The notes beneath the pieces are model-generated. The model worked only from the letters and a program-made list of their open reading frames with translations. It did no database searches and had not been told where the DNA came from. A program made the position numbers and the translations under genes. 53,644 nt of DNA from Capniomyces stellatus (taxonomy: Eukaryota > Kickxellomycota > Harpellomycetes > Harpellales > Legeriomycetaceae): assembly GCA_001661515.1 (NCBI GenBank), contig LUVW01000004.1, positions 76,457-130,100 of the forward strand, given 5' to 3'. Shown one piece after another: positions 24,965 through 35,608 of the stretch; position 1 is the first letter of the stretch; every line of letters starts with the position of its first letter.

Positions 24965-26307
24965 CTATCAAAAGTAAAGAAAATTACTTTTATTTTTTTT
25001 ATTTGCTTTTGAAAGCATCTAAAAACAAATAATGGTTCTTTTTTTATCTTATTTCTTTTGGTTGAAACCAACCTTGGAAATAAAACAAACTTATTTCTTT
25101 AAAAAAAACAAACTTAAAATAATGTAGTAGCCTTGAAAAAAGATACTAATCTTGTGTATATCGCAGTCTGCAATGACGGGCGGTTCTAGTCGATCCGTTT
25201 TTAAGGCTCTCGTTTGAACAAGCCTTGTGTATATAACACAACACCTTAATACTTTCCGAAATGAGTGGTATGGTATTAAACCCAGTTCAACTGTCACCCA
25301 CATCAGTATGGCCATATAAATAATAGCACACTAGCAATTATAGCGTCACAAAAAACTCATTCAATTGTTATTATTAGCTGGGTGCACATAGTTTGGAATA
25401 TATCCCACAATACTTAATTTAGACAGCTTTATTGACTGGTCATTCCAAAGTAAATTACTCTGTAAACCCACAATAGTTTTACAAATACAGAATATATTTG
25501 CTGTTGTAATGGCGCTCTAAATTTGACAAACCCCAATATAGGCGCACATATTTTTCCATCTATAGTTATGAACAATAACGCATTGCCGTAATAGATGTTT
25601 GTAATACTTATAGTCTCGGCCCACCTTTTTATATTAACTTAGAGCATTTTAGTTTTTAGAAACATAAAACTATTTTCACAATACCCAAAACCAACTATAT
25701 TAAATAGCCAAGTCATCTCAGACGCTTGCAGACAGAAAAGAAAAAAAATATCTTTACCCATTACCCATTACCCATTATTCATTGCCATAGCAATTTTACG
25801 TTTTTGGCTGACTTGTACTAATCACTATGTTAGAAACCTGCTATAAATAAATACATGTTCTAGTATTGTTAATCGCCAAAGTATTATATTCCAGGCCAAC
25901 GTCCTAAATGATATGTATATGCATATACACATACACAATCAACACGCTCTAGTTAATAATAGCGGAAGCAGTTTATTTATATACGCAAGGCGTTTACTCT
26001 ACCGACAAAAGCACATTTTATTGCAAACAAACTGTCAAGCTAGCAATTATTTAAACACAAACTCCAAATAAAAATGGTATAAAAACCTCCAGGGATTCTG
26101 ATTTCAACATTGCGGCTAGTATAAATCAGTATCTCGTCTCTCTCCTGCTCAACAAATACATACAACCGCGGATCACAAAACCAGTATATAAAAGAAAAGA
26201 TTTGAAAACCTCAAGTAAATCCAAATATTTGTGTGAAAAGTATATTGTAACATAGTACACGACAATCCAAACAGCCAAGTAACCGATATTTACCGACCAC
26301 AACAATC
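24965..26307. other. Intergenic with weak coding signal
   Basis: Contains an open minus-strand frame at 25091-25315 that may belong to the gene to its left. A TATA-like GGTATAAAAACC lies at about 26077-26088, and a second, TATATAAAAG, at about 26184-26193; both precede the small ORF at 26308. Confidence 0.35.
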
Positions 26308-26448
26308 ATGGAAAATTGTCATTTGCACACCTCAACGTTGAAGTCCAGCAGTCCTGCACTAGTAATGGCACCAAAAAACACCAGACTATGTACCTGCAAA
26401 TTCTGTTTGAGTATAGAAGCACCAAGTGGTATCTTGAAGACTCCATAG
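26308..26448 (+). CDS. Small 46-residue protein with CxCxxC and GILKTP
   Basis: Starts MENCHLHTSTLKSSSPALVM and contains CTCKFC near residue 30, ending SGILKTP. The ATG has an A-rich upstream context, two TATA-like boxes lie upstream, and the leader has a CT-rich stretch (CGTCTCTCTCCTGC) as in expressed fungal genes. Codon use looks coding. GILK resembles the [G/S]ILK motif that binds protein phosphatase 1, but a four-residue match proves nothing. No family recognised; it could be the first exon of a longer gene. Confidence 0.4.
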   Translation: MENCHLHTSTLKSSSPALVMAPKNTRLCTCKFCLSIEAPSGILKTP

Positions 26449-27043
26449 CCATATATACATACTTTTTAAACTGACGTACATCAACACAAGCAAATATACG
26501 GTCTGGTTTAATGTTGACATTACTTTAATATTTGTGGTTAAGCAAACCACCTGTACCATTTAGTTGTTTATTATTTGTTTATATTATTTTGCTCAAGCTA
26601 CATGTGAACAAGTCAAGAATAATAAACGTTTTTCTCACTTATACTCGATCCCATCATTATCACTAATATACACTATAGTAACGTAATCAAAACCAAATGT
26701 ATTGATTGGGCGTACTTATCAATCAGCTGCATGCCACACATCAGAAAAAATCTACACCAATATTGTGTTGGTGTTTCTTTTATATATATTTCCCAACAAC
26801 TCACTTTAAGTCGGCTATGTTTATTTTTAGATTTTTGCAATTTTAGACTTTAAACAAGACGGAGAGGTTCACAACAAAAACAAAATAATATCAAGAGAAG
26901 GAAGAGGAGGAAGAGGGAGTAATTGTGTGCAACTTTAACTTTACATAGTAAATAACAAAATTTATTTGAAAGGTAAAGATGGCAAATGTAAATATAGCCA
27001 AAACTACACATATGTATACACGGTGCGTTTTAAAAACCACTAA
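26449..27043. other. Intergenic, nothing called
   Basis: AT-rich, with a purine-rich stretch near 26895-26920. I see no gene. Confidence 0.5.
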
Positions 27044-27346
27044 TTAGTAAAAGGCTACATCTCGTATCAAACCGGCATTGTTTATAATCAAGTTTAGCCT
27101 ATTCGATCTGTAGTCACGAGTGATGGGACTTCCAGGGCCCAGCACACGGAATTCGTGTTTATATCTAAGTAGCTTTGACATAAATACTTGCGAGCTTGCT
27201 GGCGATTCTAATGCTAAAGTTAAATTATACTTGGGCGGCACTCTTAAAGTGTTTACGTCGATAATAACATGTCGATTTACCAGTCTTTTACCCCATTCTG
27301 CGTTTTTTTGTGTTATCTGTTCCTTTGATGGAAAGAATGCGTTCAT
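27044..27346 (-). CDS. Peptidase inhibitor I78-like protein
   Basis: 100 residues from ATG to TAA. The C-terminal third reads VLGPGSPITRDYRSNRLNLI and then INNAGLIRDVAFY. This matches the I78 family signature: a PGxxxTxDYRxxRLN core followed by a short strand with a Gly turn. The N-terminal two-thirds are less conserved. I78 proteins are small inhibitors of subtilisin-like serine proteases, typically 70-110 residues. There is no signal peptide, so an intracellular role is likely, as for fungal relatives. The usual N-terminal Cys and the terminal Cys-Gly of some members are absent. An upstream exon cannot be ruled out, but the length fits the family. Confidence 0.68.
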   Translation of the reverse strand: MNAFFPSKEQITQKNAEWGKRLVNRHVIIDVNTLRVPPKYNLTLALESPASSQVFMSKLLRYKHEFRVLGPGSPITRDYRSNRLNLIINNAGLIRDVAFY

Positions 27347-28573
27347 TCTGCCTTTTTTTCTTCTTCTCTAAAAGTAACTAAAGAGTTGCAAGTGATACAA
27401 TATCTAATTCCCAGTATCTAGTATTGTGATTAGCCTGTTGGTATTGTCGTTGTTTATAGTCCAGCTATATATCTATCTGTGTGTATTATTGTACAATTAT
27501 AATTATAAGAGGGAGACTGGAAAGAAATGGCAAAATATTTTTATTTACTTTATTGGATTGAAATAGTGAATTGTTTTGAAATAAGAGTTTTCTGGTTTCA
27601 AGTTCATAAACTACACTAAACCACACTTGGCTATATTGCATTATATTAGCTGAAAATGTTCTTTGATTTATCATATATCCCAAGTTAAACGATTTTCGTG
27701 CCAGTGGAGCTAACCACACAATCAGCATAAGTCCAAGATTCAGAATCGTTTAATTAATACCATTTTGATTTGTTGTGGGGGTTGTAGAAATGATAGACAG
27801 TTGGCCATTTACTAAAAAAGTCATCACTTTAATTTAGATGCATAATACAACCGTTTTCAAATGTTGCTTAACAATTGGGCCCAAGCATTGTTGTGCCAAA
27901 AAGTTTTTTTATTTATTTTTTTGTGTATTGAACTGCTAAAACCCTTCAACTATATTATTACTTAGGCAACTTGTTTCCAACCGAGAAAGGTGCAGCGATG
28001 GTAAAGTATAGGTTCTATTTGTTTGTTTTTTGTTGAAACCATCATTTGCTTTTTTTAAACTTTGGTTTTTTATTCATATTTATTTTTTTAAACTTTAGCT
28101 TTGTTTATTTATTATTGAAATTCAAACTTTAGTTTTGATGATTAACAACAACATCGCTTTATACATATTTTTAAATAAGATTCCCAATGGTTCGATTTCT
28201 GCGTTTATAATGGTGAAATAGTTGATGTAGCTATAATGAAACAAATAATATAAGTTTAAATAGACAAAAGTAAGGTTGTTATATAAATTAAGCTTTTACT
28301 TTTTTTTTTACGTTTATATTTTTTAGGGTTAAACCAGTCTCCAGGCTTAATCAATGACAAATAATATGTCCGAGTTGGGAGGGGGGGGTTTGCGCTTTAG
28401 TACATACGGGGCAAAAAGTTATTGCAGTATGGGCTTGGTAGTGTGGATATGTTTTCTAGTCTTGTAGTTTTCTTTGGTTTAGTTTAATACTTCTACCATG
28501 TGTATTTGCTGGATAGTTCTTGTTTAAAGTGAAATGAAGATGAACGCTGTGTATGGTGACTCTAGACACTGCA
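27347..28573. other. Intergenic; possible stray exon and old insertion
   Basis: A minus-strand frame at 27486-27728 (starts MLIVWLAPLARKSFNLGYMI) is open and may be an exon, but I cannot place it. At 28090-28137 an imperfect 14-bp repeat (AAACTTTAGCTTTG / AAACTTTAGTTTTG) flanks 20 bases containing ATTATTGAAA. A G-run lies near 28380-28388. Confidence 0.35.
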
Positions 28574-31477
28574 TTATCTGTGAAGATCAAAATGCGAGCT
28601 CATGGTTTCAGACAGTTCAACAGCAACCAAAGCAGCTTCACGGAACGAAGATGTATTGTTAGTGTTTCCCTTCAAATTACCCAGACCATCGTTTATACTA
28701 TACACATTTTGATGCTGGTTGTTGATGATGTTTATTTTAGTCATCGAGTTGGGCGAGTGCTGATTCTTGGAATCTTTAAAAGAACCGCCAATACAGTTTT
28801 GATCAAAATCAACATCCTTGTTTGACACGTTTTTTAAAAATGAAATCGAATCAGAGTTTGGTATAAATCTGTTTCCTGTAGGGTTAGCAACACTGGAGTC
28901 GATTTTGCAATTGGTTTCAGATACGGCATCAGAGCACGAGGTTGAGGCTTCGTCGGATTCATTTGCGCCAAAGCAGCTATGGTCGGTTGAGTTGCTTTGG
29001 TTAGAGGAAGTTAACGACACCGCGTTGCTTAGCGTGTTTGATGCTGTGACAGTAGTGCTATCGGAGTTTGACATCGAGCCAGTGGTACTGCCTGGCAAAG
29101 AAAATTCTGCAATAGTGTTGGTGGATTCTGACTTGGATATATTTTTGTAGAACAGCGGGCCTGGCGAGCTCAGTATCGAGTTGTTTCCGAGATGGTTGGG
29201 TATACTTCCGTGATTAATCCCGCTGTTGCTGTTTAGGCTGTGAGTATTGTTGAAATTGCTGTGGGCACGATGTGAAGCGGGCCTCAGCAAAGACCTTATT
29301 CTGTTTGAAACTGGTAGTATTTTATCAACCCACGAATACAAGCGATCAAACTCAGAACCGACATACTCACGGGTAGCTCTATCCAGCTCTGTCTTATTTG
29401 GCTCATCAATATTGTTGGTATAGGGTGTTGGGCTGTTTTGGTGGGCGATTTTATCACGAGTTGGTTTTTCAGGATCCACTGGCAAGCCCTGGGTTTTAAA
29501 CTCGGCTGAGGCAATAACGACAGCCGAGTAGTTTGGTCTGCGCTTTCTATACTCGGTCATCAAATCCAGCAACAGTGTTAAATGTAGCTCCGGATTAAAG
29601 TCGTCTTTCTGAGACAAGAGTCTGTCGCTTGAAACACTCAAGTAACTGATCAGCAGTGCGATGACGCTAGAATTTGACGATGACGCCAAACTTGATTCAT
29701 GACGAGAAATATGGTCACACATATCAAACCACGAATTGAACAAGCCGTCTTCAACATTCCCTATTTCTATTGTGTCCAAGCTTATTAAGCTCGATACGGA
29801 TGTTGCTGGCTTAACAACAAGCCTATAAAACACAGCACCAACATCCAAAAGTAGAGACATGCACAAAAGCCTCAACTCATACGGCGGGTTGTCACATAGA
29901 TCCCAGGCTAGGCCTAGACTTTGGACAGCCTGCAGCGAGGCATCTTCAATTTGCGATATCTTGTTGGCAATAGTATCTGGGTCGACATTTTTTGTTTTAT
30001 CCATAAACGCCAACTGCAAGTCTTGCTCGCTGCAATGTACAAGTACGTGCAAAAGCATGGGCAGGGTTAGCTTGACGCCTGATGCTGATTCGGGTTCAGA
30101 GTCAGGGCTATATGCCTGGTTAGTATTTGATTGGTTGCTGGTTGAGGAATTTGATCTAGGGACTATTTTTTTCCATAGCAAGTAAAGGTTCTCAATCTCG
30201 TTTTCGGCTAGGTCTAGTCTCAAACGTTTGGTGTTCAGGATCGACTCCATATACTGGTTGTTGCTTGCCGCCAAGGCCTTGCTGTACACCTTTTCGGGGT
30301 CCAAGCTACACTCCTGATTTGAGTCTTGGTCCTCAGGGTTGCTTTGGCTAACCCACTTTGACCCAACATTTAGCAATGCTTGCTGAGCAAGGTCAAAGTA
30401 TCTATCTGTTTGACCCAGTATGATCAGTAAGGACATTTCCCTTATAACAGCAACCCTATCTTCGAGGTCAAAGTGCGACTTGACTAATCTTGAACGGATC
30501 TGGGGCTTGTCCTCTTTCACTATTATTCTGCTTCTTATCGCTTCGTTCAACACCATGTTGAGGATTCTTCTAAAAGCCTTGGCCTTGTCAAACTCGCTCA
30601 CTTTTTCCATATGGAGCAGATTGCAAAGCGGGTTGCAGCAACGTCTTTTAGTGCAATTGGCCGAGTACTTCAAGTCATACAACATTATGTTTGCATTGAT
30701 CACAAACACGTGATCTATTATCGATGGCTGCGCCTTTCTAACCATTTCATTGAGCTTCCATTTAGAAACCAAATCCAGATTGAGTCTTGTGCTTTTGCAC
30801 GCATCAGAAACGGCTATGGTTAATTCCTCCAAGTAAATAGGATTTGAGCGGTGGACTGATTCTTGGACTCTTCTGACAAGGCTGTGTCTCACCTCGTAGC
30901 TGAAAAGTTCCTCGTTACAAAATCTTCTCAAGAACGACTCGTTTATCGCCTGTAAAAAGTTTAAGGCGCCAAACTTATCATGAGGCTTCTCGTCTCTCAA
31001 TTCATTTCTGTTGATGTTTTTATAGTATGCGTTTGCTTGGCTAACATCATAGTGGCTACTCTTATTTCCATCAAAATCTCTAAAATGTTCTCTTTTAATG
31101 CTGCCTTTGTTTGTATCTTGTCCATACTTCATGCTGTAATTGTAATTATCTTCGTCCCTATAGTCTCTCCCCCCTCTCATAGATGCATAATGATCATCGT
31201 TGTAGCCCCTATGGTTTAAAGACTTACTAGCATAGTCTCTTTCCTTGGGCGATGTGTTTGGGCTATTCACTGACAGGACGTTGAAGCTTTTTACGCCGTC
31301 CAAGTCGTATGTTCTGCTACTACCATTGTTGCCCTTTGCGCTCAGCTTCTCCAGTATTTTTGTTCCACTTTTCAGAGTTTGCATGTACTTTATATGTTTG
31401 TTTTTCTTGGATTTTTCAACCAATCCCAGAACAAACGTTTGCTCTTCAATATCCGATTTTATTACATCGTTTGACAT
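28574..31477 (-). CDS. Large orphan protein, 967 residues
   Basis: One uninterrupted ATG-to-stop frame. Residues 1-50 are Lys-rich (EKSKKNKHIKYMQTLKSGTK), and 75-165 are rich in Tyr/Arg/Asp/Asn and probably disordered. About 170-700 looks globular and helical, with a cysteine cluster near 274-283 (CTKRRCCNPLC followed by NLLHMEK). From about 750 on it is Ser/Asn-rich. The cluster, CTKRRCC-x3-C-x3-H, might bind a metal or might be structural. The lack of introns contrasts with most neighbours. I do not recognise a family: it is neither a kinase, a helicase nor a transposase. A lineage-specific scaffold or regulatory protein is a reasonable guess, no more. Confidence 0.8.
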   Translation of the reverse strand: MSNDVIKSDIEEQTFVLGLVEKSKKNKHIKYMQTLKSGTKILEKLSAKGNNGSSRTYDLDGVKSFNVLSVNSPNTSPKERDYASKSLNHRGYNDDHYASMRGGRDYRDEDNYNYSMKYGQDTNKGSIKREHFRDFDGNKSSHYDVSQANAYYKNINRNELRDEKPHDKFGALNFLQAINESFLRRFCNEELFSYEVRHSLVRRVQESVHRSNPIYLEELTIAVSDACKSTRLNLDLVSKWKLNEMVRKAQPSIIDHVFVINANIMLYDLKYSANCTKRRCCNPLCNLLHMEKVSEFDKAKAFRRILNMVLNEAIRSRIIVKEDKPQIRSRLVKSHFDLEDRVAVIREMSLLIILGQTDRYFDLAQQALLNVGSKWVSQSNPEDQDSNQECSLDPEKVYSKALAASNNQYMESILNTKRLRLDLAENEIENLYLLWKKIVPRSNSSTSNQSNTNQAYSPDSEPESASGVKLTLPMLLHVLVHCSEQDLQLAFMDKTKNVDPDTIANKISQIEDASLQAVQSLGLAWDLCDNPPYELRLLCMSLLLDVGAVFYRLVVKPATSVSSLISLDTIEIGNVEDGLFNSWFDMCDHISRHESSLASSSNSSVIALLISYLSVSSDRLLSQKDDFNPELHLTLLLDLMTEYRKRRPNYSAVVIASAEFKTQGLPVDPEKPTRDKIAHQNSPTPYTNNIDEPNKTELDRATREYVGSEFDRLYSWVDKILPVSNRIRSLLRPASHRAHSNFNNTHSLNSNSGINHGSIPNHLGNNSILSSPGPLFYKNISKSESTNTIAEFSLPGSTTGSMSNSDSTTVTASNTLSNAVSLTSSNQSNSTDHSCFGANESDEASTSCSDAVSETNCKIDSSVANPTGNRFIPNSDSISFLKNVSNKDVDFDQNCIGGSFKDSKNQHSPNSMTKINIINNQHQNVYSINDGLGNLKGNTNNTSSFREAALVAVELSETMSSHFDLHR

Positions 31478-34464
31478 TTTTCTATTTATTGCCGCTTTGA
31501 AATATATTTTTTTATTTTGCTTTTCCTTCTTCCCTTTTTATATTTACTTTTAGTTTATTGTATATCTACTGTTTATTCTCGGGTCTACTCTTTCTGAGCT
31601 TGAACATGAACAAAAGCGCAAGTTTTATTAAAAGTTTGAATGGCCCCGTTTGTTTCTTTCTTTGTTTTTGTACCCTTGTTATTTTTATGCTTGCTCTTCG
31701 GCCTGTGTATCCAGGTGATGTTGTTCAAGGCCCTGTTTATCTTGTTTGTGGGTATATGCTCTTTTGTTGATGTACCTGTATTTCAATCTTGCCAAAAATT
31801 TTGATGTATACTTTGATGTTGTATATCAATGTAGGTCATATATTTATACACGTCTTGCGCTTGTATTTATATCTAAGCTTAGTGGGTGCGTATTTTTTTT
31901 TATTACTAGTATCTTGTTAGTACTAAATCTGTGTTTATATGAGTCAATTTTAATTTTGGTATATTTAATTGGGGTTATCCCTTTTTTTTGCGCCCTTATG
32001 TCCCTGTCGCTATAATATATAGGCCATTGCTGAGCTAGAAATGTTTCTTTGGAGTTGGAATTTTCTTGACGATAAGATTACATTCATGGTTTTTTGGTTA
32101 GCAGTTTGCCTATAAGAAAATAAACAGTAACTCTCACTTTATATGACATTGCAGTATTATATTTACTATCATTACTGCTACCAACTATTGATCGACTCGC
32201 AAGTGTTTATAAATAGCAGAAGTGATATTGTATATCTGTATTCTTTTTCTTTCCATCACCAAGTGGCTAAGACTTTGGCTATGTGATATTTTAAATGACC
32301 AAAGTTAAAATAGGCGCTTAAAACGCTGAAGGTTTCTGCTTTTCAGTACTACTACCAGCAAGTAAAGGTGATCCAGTAGTTTAAAAGTAGCGCAATGTCG
32401 TCTACTAGCGATGCATTTAACGCACTCTATTTTTAATGTTCTCTAACAATAGCCTCAGAATTTAAAAGGGCTAAATTAGAATTTCTTTTTTTCTTTTCAA
32501 GTCCATCTTTATTTTAGTGGCATGCATTAGCTGAAAGTTTAATTTCGTACCTTTGTTTCACCACTATTACTATTATTATTTTTGTTTTTTTTTTGAAAAA
32601 CAAAAAAACAAATATACACGCTATCAGTTATCTAATTTAAGTTCCAAGTTGCTTACTTGTTAATCGCCCTTTGTATGCCCATATATAAATGAATATAAAT
32701 GTTTCTCGTTTTAAATACCAACCTAATGAAATTAAAGTTTGCCGTTTTTTTTTCTCCCTCTCGCACATTCAGATATTGCTGAATATTGTTAGTGTCGGGC
32801 CAGCACTCATATAGCTCAGCACTATTTTCGCAAGCTATTTTTATTATCAGTTTATTTGTGGCAAAATAACATATTATCACTGCTTTTATTGTTATACCCC
32901 GCCCTCACACTCCCCACTCCCCACTCCCCACAAACCGAACAAACAAAAATACAAATTAGAATGAATAGTTTGCTTTATAAAAAGTTTATCTACTTATCAC
33001 AAATTCGTTTTTAATAGTCATTCATATTTCCAGCTTATTATAACAAATAAGTGTACAGGCTAGCGGAAAATATTATGCTAAGGCCCGGTTTGATTAAACT
33101 TGGTTTATTTTAGCTTATTACCTGGCTTGTCGTTATTCTGCTATTTAATTTAGTTTAGCTTCGGCTCCACTGTCTATCTTAGTAGGGATTAGGTTAGTAA
33201 AAGTCCAAAACTAAAGAAAGAGATGTTTAAATCGAGTGTGATCAGTTTTGCTTACTTCGAAGAGGCTAAAAATGGGTACTGCTCGGTTTAAAGGCTGTTG
33301 ATTTTTATTTAAATAAACAGAACGTTTGTTTTAGGTAGACATTCTAATTATAGCTAGTACATGATGTGTAGTCGGCCTTTTTGTAGTTTATTTTAATTAT
33401 TAATATTGTCAAAGTTACTGCTCTATTACTTTATCCATCTTTATTGCGTTTTGTTTGGGTTTCAAATGCCCAGATTTATGGATTTGCTAGAAAATCCAAT
33501 CCAATATTTACAATTGATTCCAAGCTCAAGGGCATCATCATATATATATATATATACCTTTTTTAGGATATAGCAGCAAGAGGCCTACGCTATATATTTG
33601 TATAGAAACTAAACACACTTCAATGTATATTTTTGGCATATGTTGTGACAGGGTTGGTTTAGGCTTACAAATATTCACAGTTTCTGTTAATTACAGACGC
33701 AACACATGCTATATTATCTCAGCACAAAATTGCTCTAACATTGCTCTAACGTTGCTCTAACATTGCTCTAATCTTTCTCTAATCTTGCGCCTTATTGAAT
33801 ATTTTCTTTTTCATTGGTGACCAACTGTATGTTTTATGTTAAAGTAACATATTATAGATTGCCTAGTTTTGTCGATTAAAACCAAAATTAATATCTAGAC
33901 ATTAAATATCGTCACCTGTCACTCAGAAAAATAATTAGTCAATAGTAGTGCATTTAATATTTGTTCTTGTTTGGGAAGCACGATCCAATGAGTTTTTCTA
34001 AAAAGTACTTTTAACGATGATCTGCAACCAAACATACTCATCGGTGTTTTATAAGACTTACATCCCCCCCTTTTATATATACATATATTAAGAACGCCAT
34101 TATTATTATTATTTTCTAGAAAAAGATGTATAGTATAATACAAGTGTACAAATCCAACACTTCCCACTAGTCTAGTTATGGAGCGTGTTAAACATACGTG
34201 TTGCAGTTATACTACCGTAAATACGTGCTAAACTCTGTGTGCAACGAACTTTAACTAAAGCCAGCTAAGCTCAAAGCCGAATATAGTACCAAAGTTGAGC
34301 CATAATGTTTAATATGGCTATTATTAAGTACATAAAGTTTATTTTGACCGATTCCCAGAACAAAAGCGGGGAGTGTGTCGAAGTTGTGGCGGAAATATAT
34401 TATTGGGTAGTGGAACTATTTTGGTGATTGCACATAGACACTACTTATTAGCCCACTAACTTAC
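31478..34464. other. Three kilobases without a confident gene
   Basis: AT-rich. A minus-strand piece at about 32722-32835 is open and protein-like (CENSAELYECWPDTNNIQQY) with an AATAG acceptor upstream and a TTG/GTATTT donor downstream, but stands alone. A GGGGAGT-type repeat (read CCCCACT on plus) is at about 32904-32930 and an 11-bp repeat at 33729. Confidence 0.35.
33729..33786. repeat. 11-bp tandem repeat
   Basis: Four units of ATTGCTCTAAC followed by two diverged units (TCTTTCTCTAA). Confidence 0.8.
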
Positions 34465-34677
34465 GCACAACCCATTGAGCTTCAGACAAATACCAATGCA
34501 TTTGATTGGATATCCAATCAATCCGGCATTACAGCCTTTTGAATAGATAGAATTGATGTATATTTCCCAAGTATACATAATCACATCAGTCCACCATTGT
34601 TGTATTGGAAAATGTGTTTTGGCAAATCTTGTTAAATCAGCAGTGCCAGCAGGCCAGTGTTCAAGGAGGGCGCGCAT
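34465..34677 (-). CDS. Possible first exon or gene relic
   Basis: From ATG at 34677 the frame runs 71 codons to TGC followed by a perfect GTAAGT donor. It is Trp-rich and clearly protein-like: MRALLEHWPAGTADLTRFAK, then FPIQQWWTDVIMYTWEIYIN. The same frame is also protein-like upstream of an in-frame TAA (ALGPGLVVIAIKAIL, near 34700-34750, after a TTTATAG acceptor), and no AG lies between that TAA and the ATG. So either this is a first exon or a gene broken by a nonsense change. No downstream exon joined. Family not recognised. Confidence 0.33.
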
Positions 34678-34958
34678 AGGTGTATGTCCCAAGTCAGTTT
34701 ATAATATAGCTTTGATTGCTATAACTACAAGCCCAGGCCCAAGCGCACAAGCAAATGTATAATTGAAATTTAGTTTATTTTCTATCTATAAATAAAAAAA
34801 TGATTACAAAATTATATAAAGACTAAAGAGAATATGATATAAGTCCAGTATTAATTAGCATTTGTCAAGCATGCGATGGTGGCAAAGCTTTTATCCATAA
34901 TGCCACTTTTCTATTTTCGTTCCTTTCTTTTCTTAAGAAAAAGCAAACAATGGCCTTA
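34678..34958. other. Region between exon-like piece and PAM16
   Basis: Contains the PAM16 3' flank and the open piece that continues the frame of 34465-34677 upstream of a TAA. Confidence 0.35.
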
Positions 34959-35560
34959 TTATGGCTTAGGGTCGGTTTTGGTATCTTTTGGTGATTCAGG
35001 CTTTGATTCAGTAGTCGGTATATCAGATTTTTGCGTTTCAAAATCAGATGTTTGGTTGTTTGCTTCATTTTCTTTTGCAACGGCCTCAGCTAGTTCGATT
35101 TGAATTCGTTCAAAGGCGCGCACAACTTTGGATTGTAGATATAATGAGCCGCCATCTTTTGGTTCATTGGCTTTGAATAGGTGTTGATATTTCTATATAT
35201 TATTTCATCATTGAGGCACAATTTAGATATTGGAATACATTTGCATTTGGTTAAAAGCGTGTAATAAGCAATGTACTGTTTAACGCATAGTGATAAGGGT
35301 AATGAGCAAGTACGTGGCGGGAATAAGTGTTTTTCGAGTATTTCAAAAGTCCTTTTTCTTCATTTATCAAAAAAAAATGGAAATAAAAAACGGGAATAAA
35401 GACAAACTTACAGCTTTAATAGCATCCATATCTGAAATATCATTCAGGTTTAGAATTTTCTTCGATTCATCGAGTGTGATTCCTGTAGCTCTTGTAGCTT
35501 TATCCTTTGCATTGTCCTCAACCTTTGCATTGCCTGCAGCAGCTCTGGCAGCAGCAGAGT
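34959..35560 (-). CDS. PAM16: PAM16/TIM16 mitochondrial import motor subunit (5' end missing)
   Basis: Two exons, 35560-35412 and 35192-34959, join in phase across a 219-nt intron and give 126 residues to TAA. They read [20 protein letters not shown], then [17 protein letters not shown], then [11 protein letters not shown] and [20 protein letters not shown]. This is the degenerate J-like domain of Pam16, which pairs with Pam14/18 and tunes mtHsp70 at the TIM23 channel. As expected for Pam16, no HPD motif is present. The start of this piece lacks the N-terminal membrane-associated segment (about 25-30 residues). Its exon should lie upstream on the minus strand, which is where the N gap begins 66 bases away. 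The C-terminal tail is Pro/Lys/Thr-rich. The exon starts after AAAG rather than a pyrimidine-rich acceptor, so that boundary is slightly uncertain. Confidence 0.88.
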
Positions 35561-35608
35561 CTTTATTGATTGTATTGCACGTTTTTAATGTTTATATGAT
35601 TGCATTTA

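Noticed and set aside
25753..25776. Three TTACCCA units, telomere-like at first sight
   Set aside because: Only three copies, not the TTAGGG/CCCTAA type, and internal in the window; simple repeat.
34553..34762. Plus-strand frame opposite the Trp-rich exon
   Set aside because: Cys/Arg-rich reading without splice sites; the minus strand has the better codon use and a GTAAGT donor.
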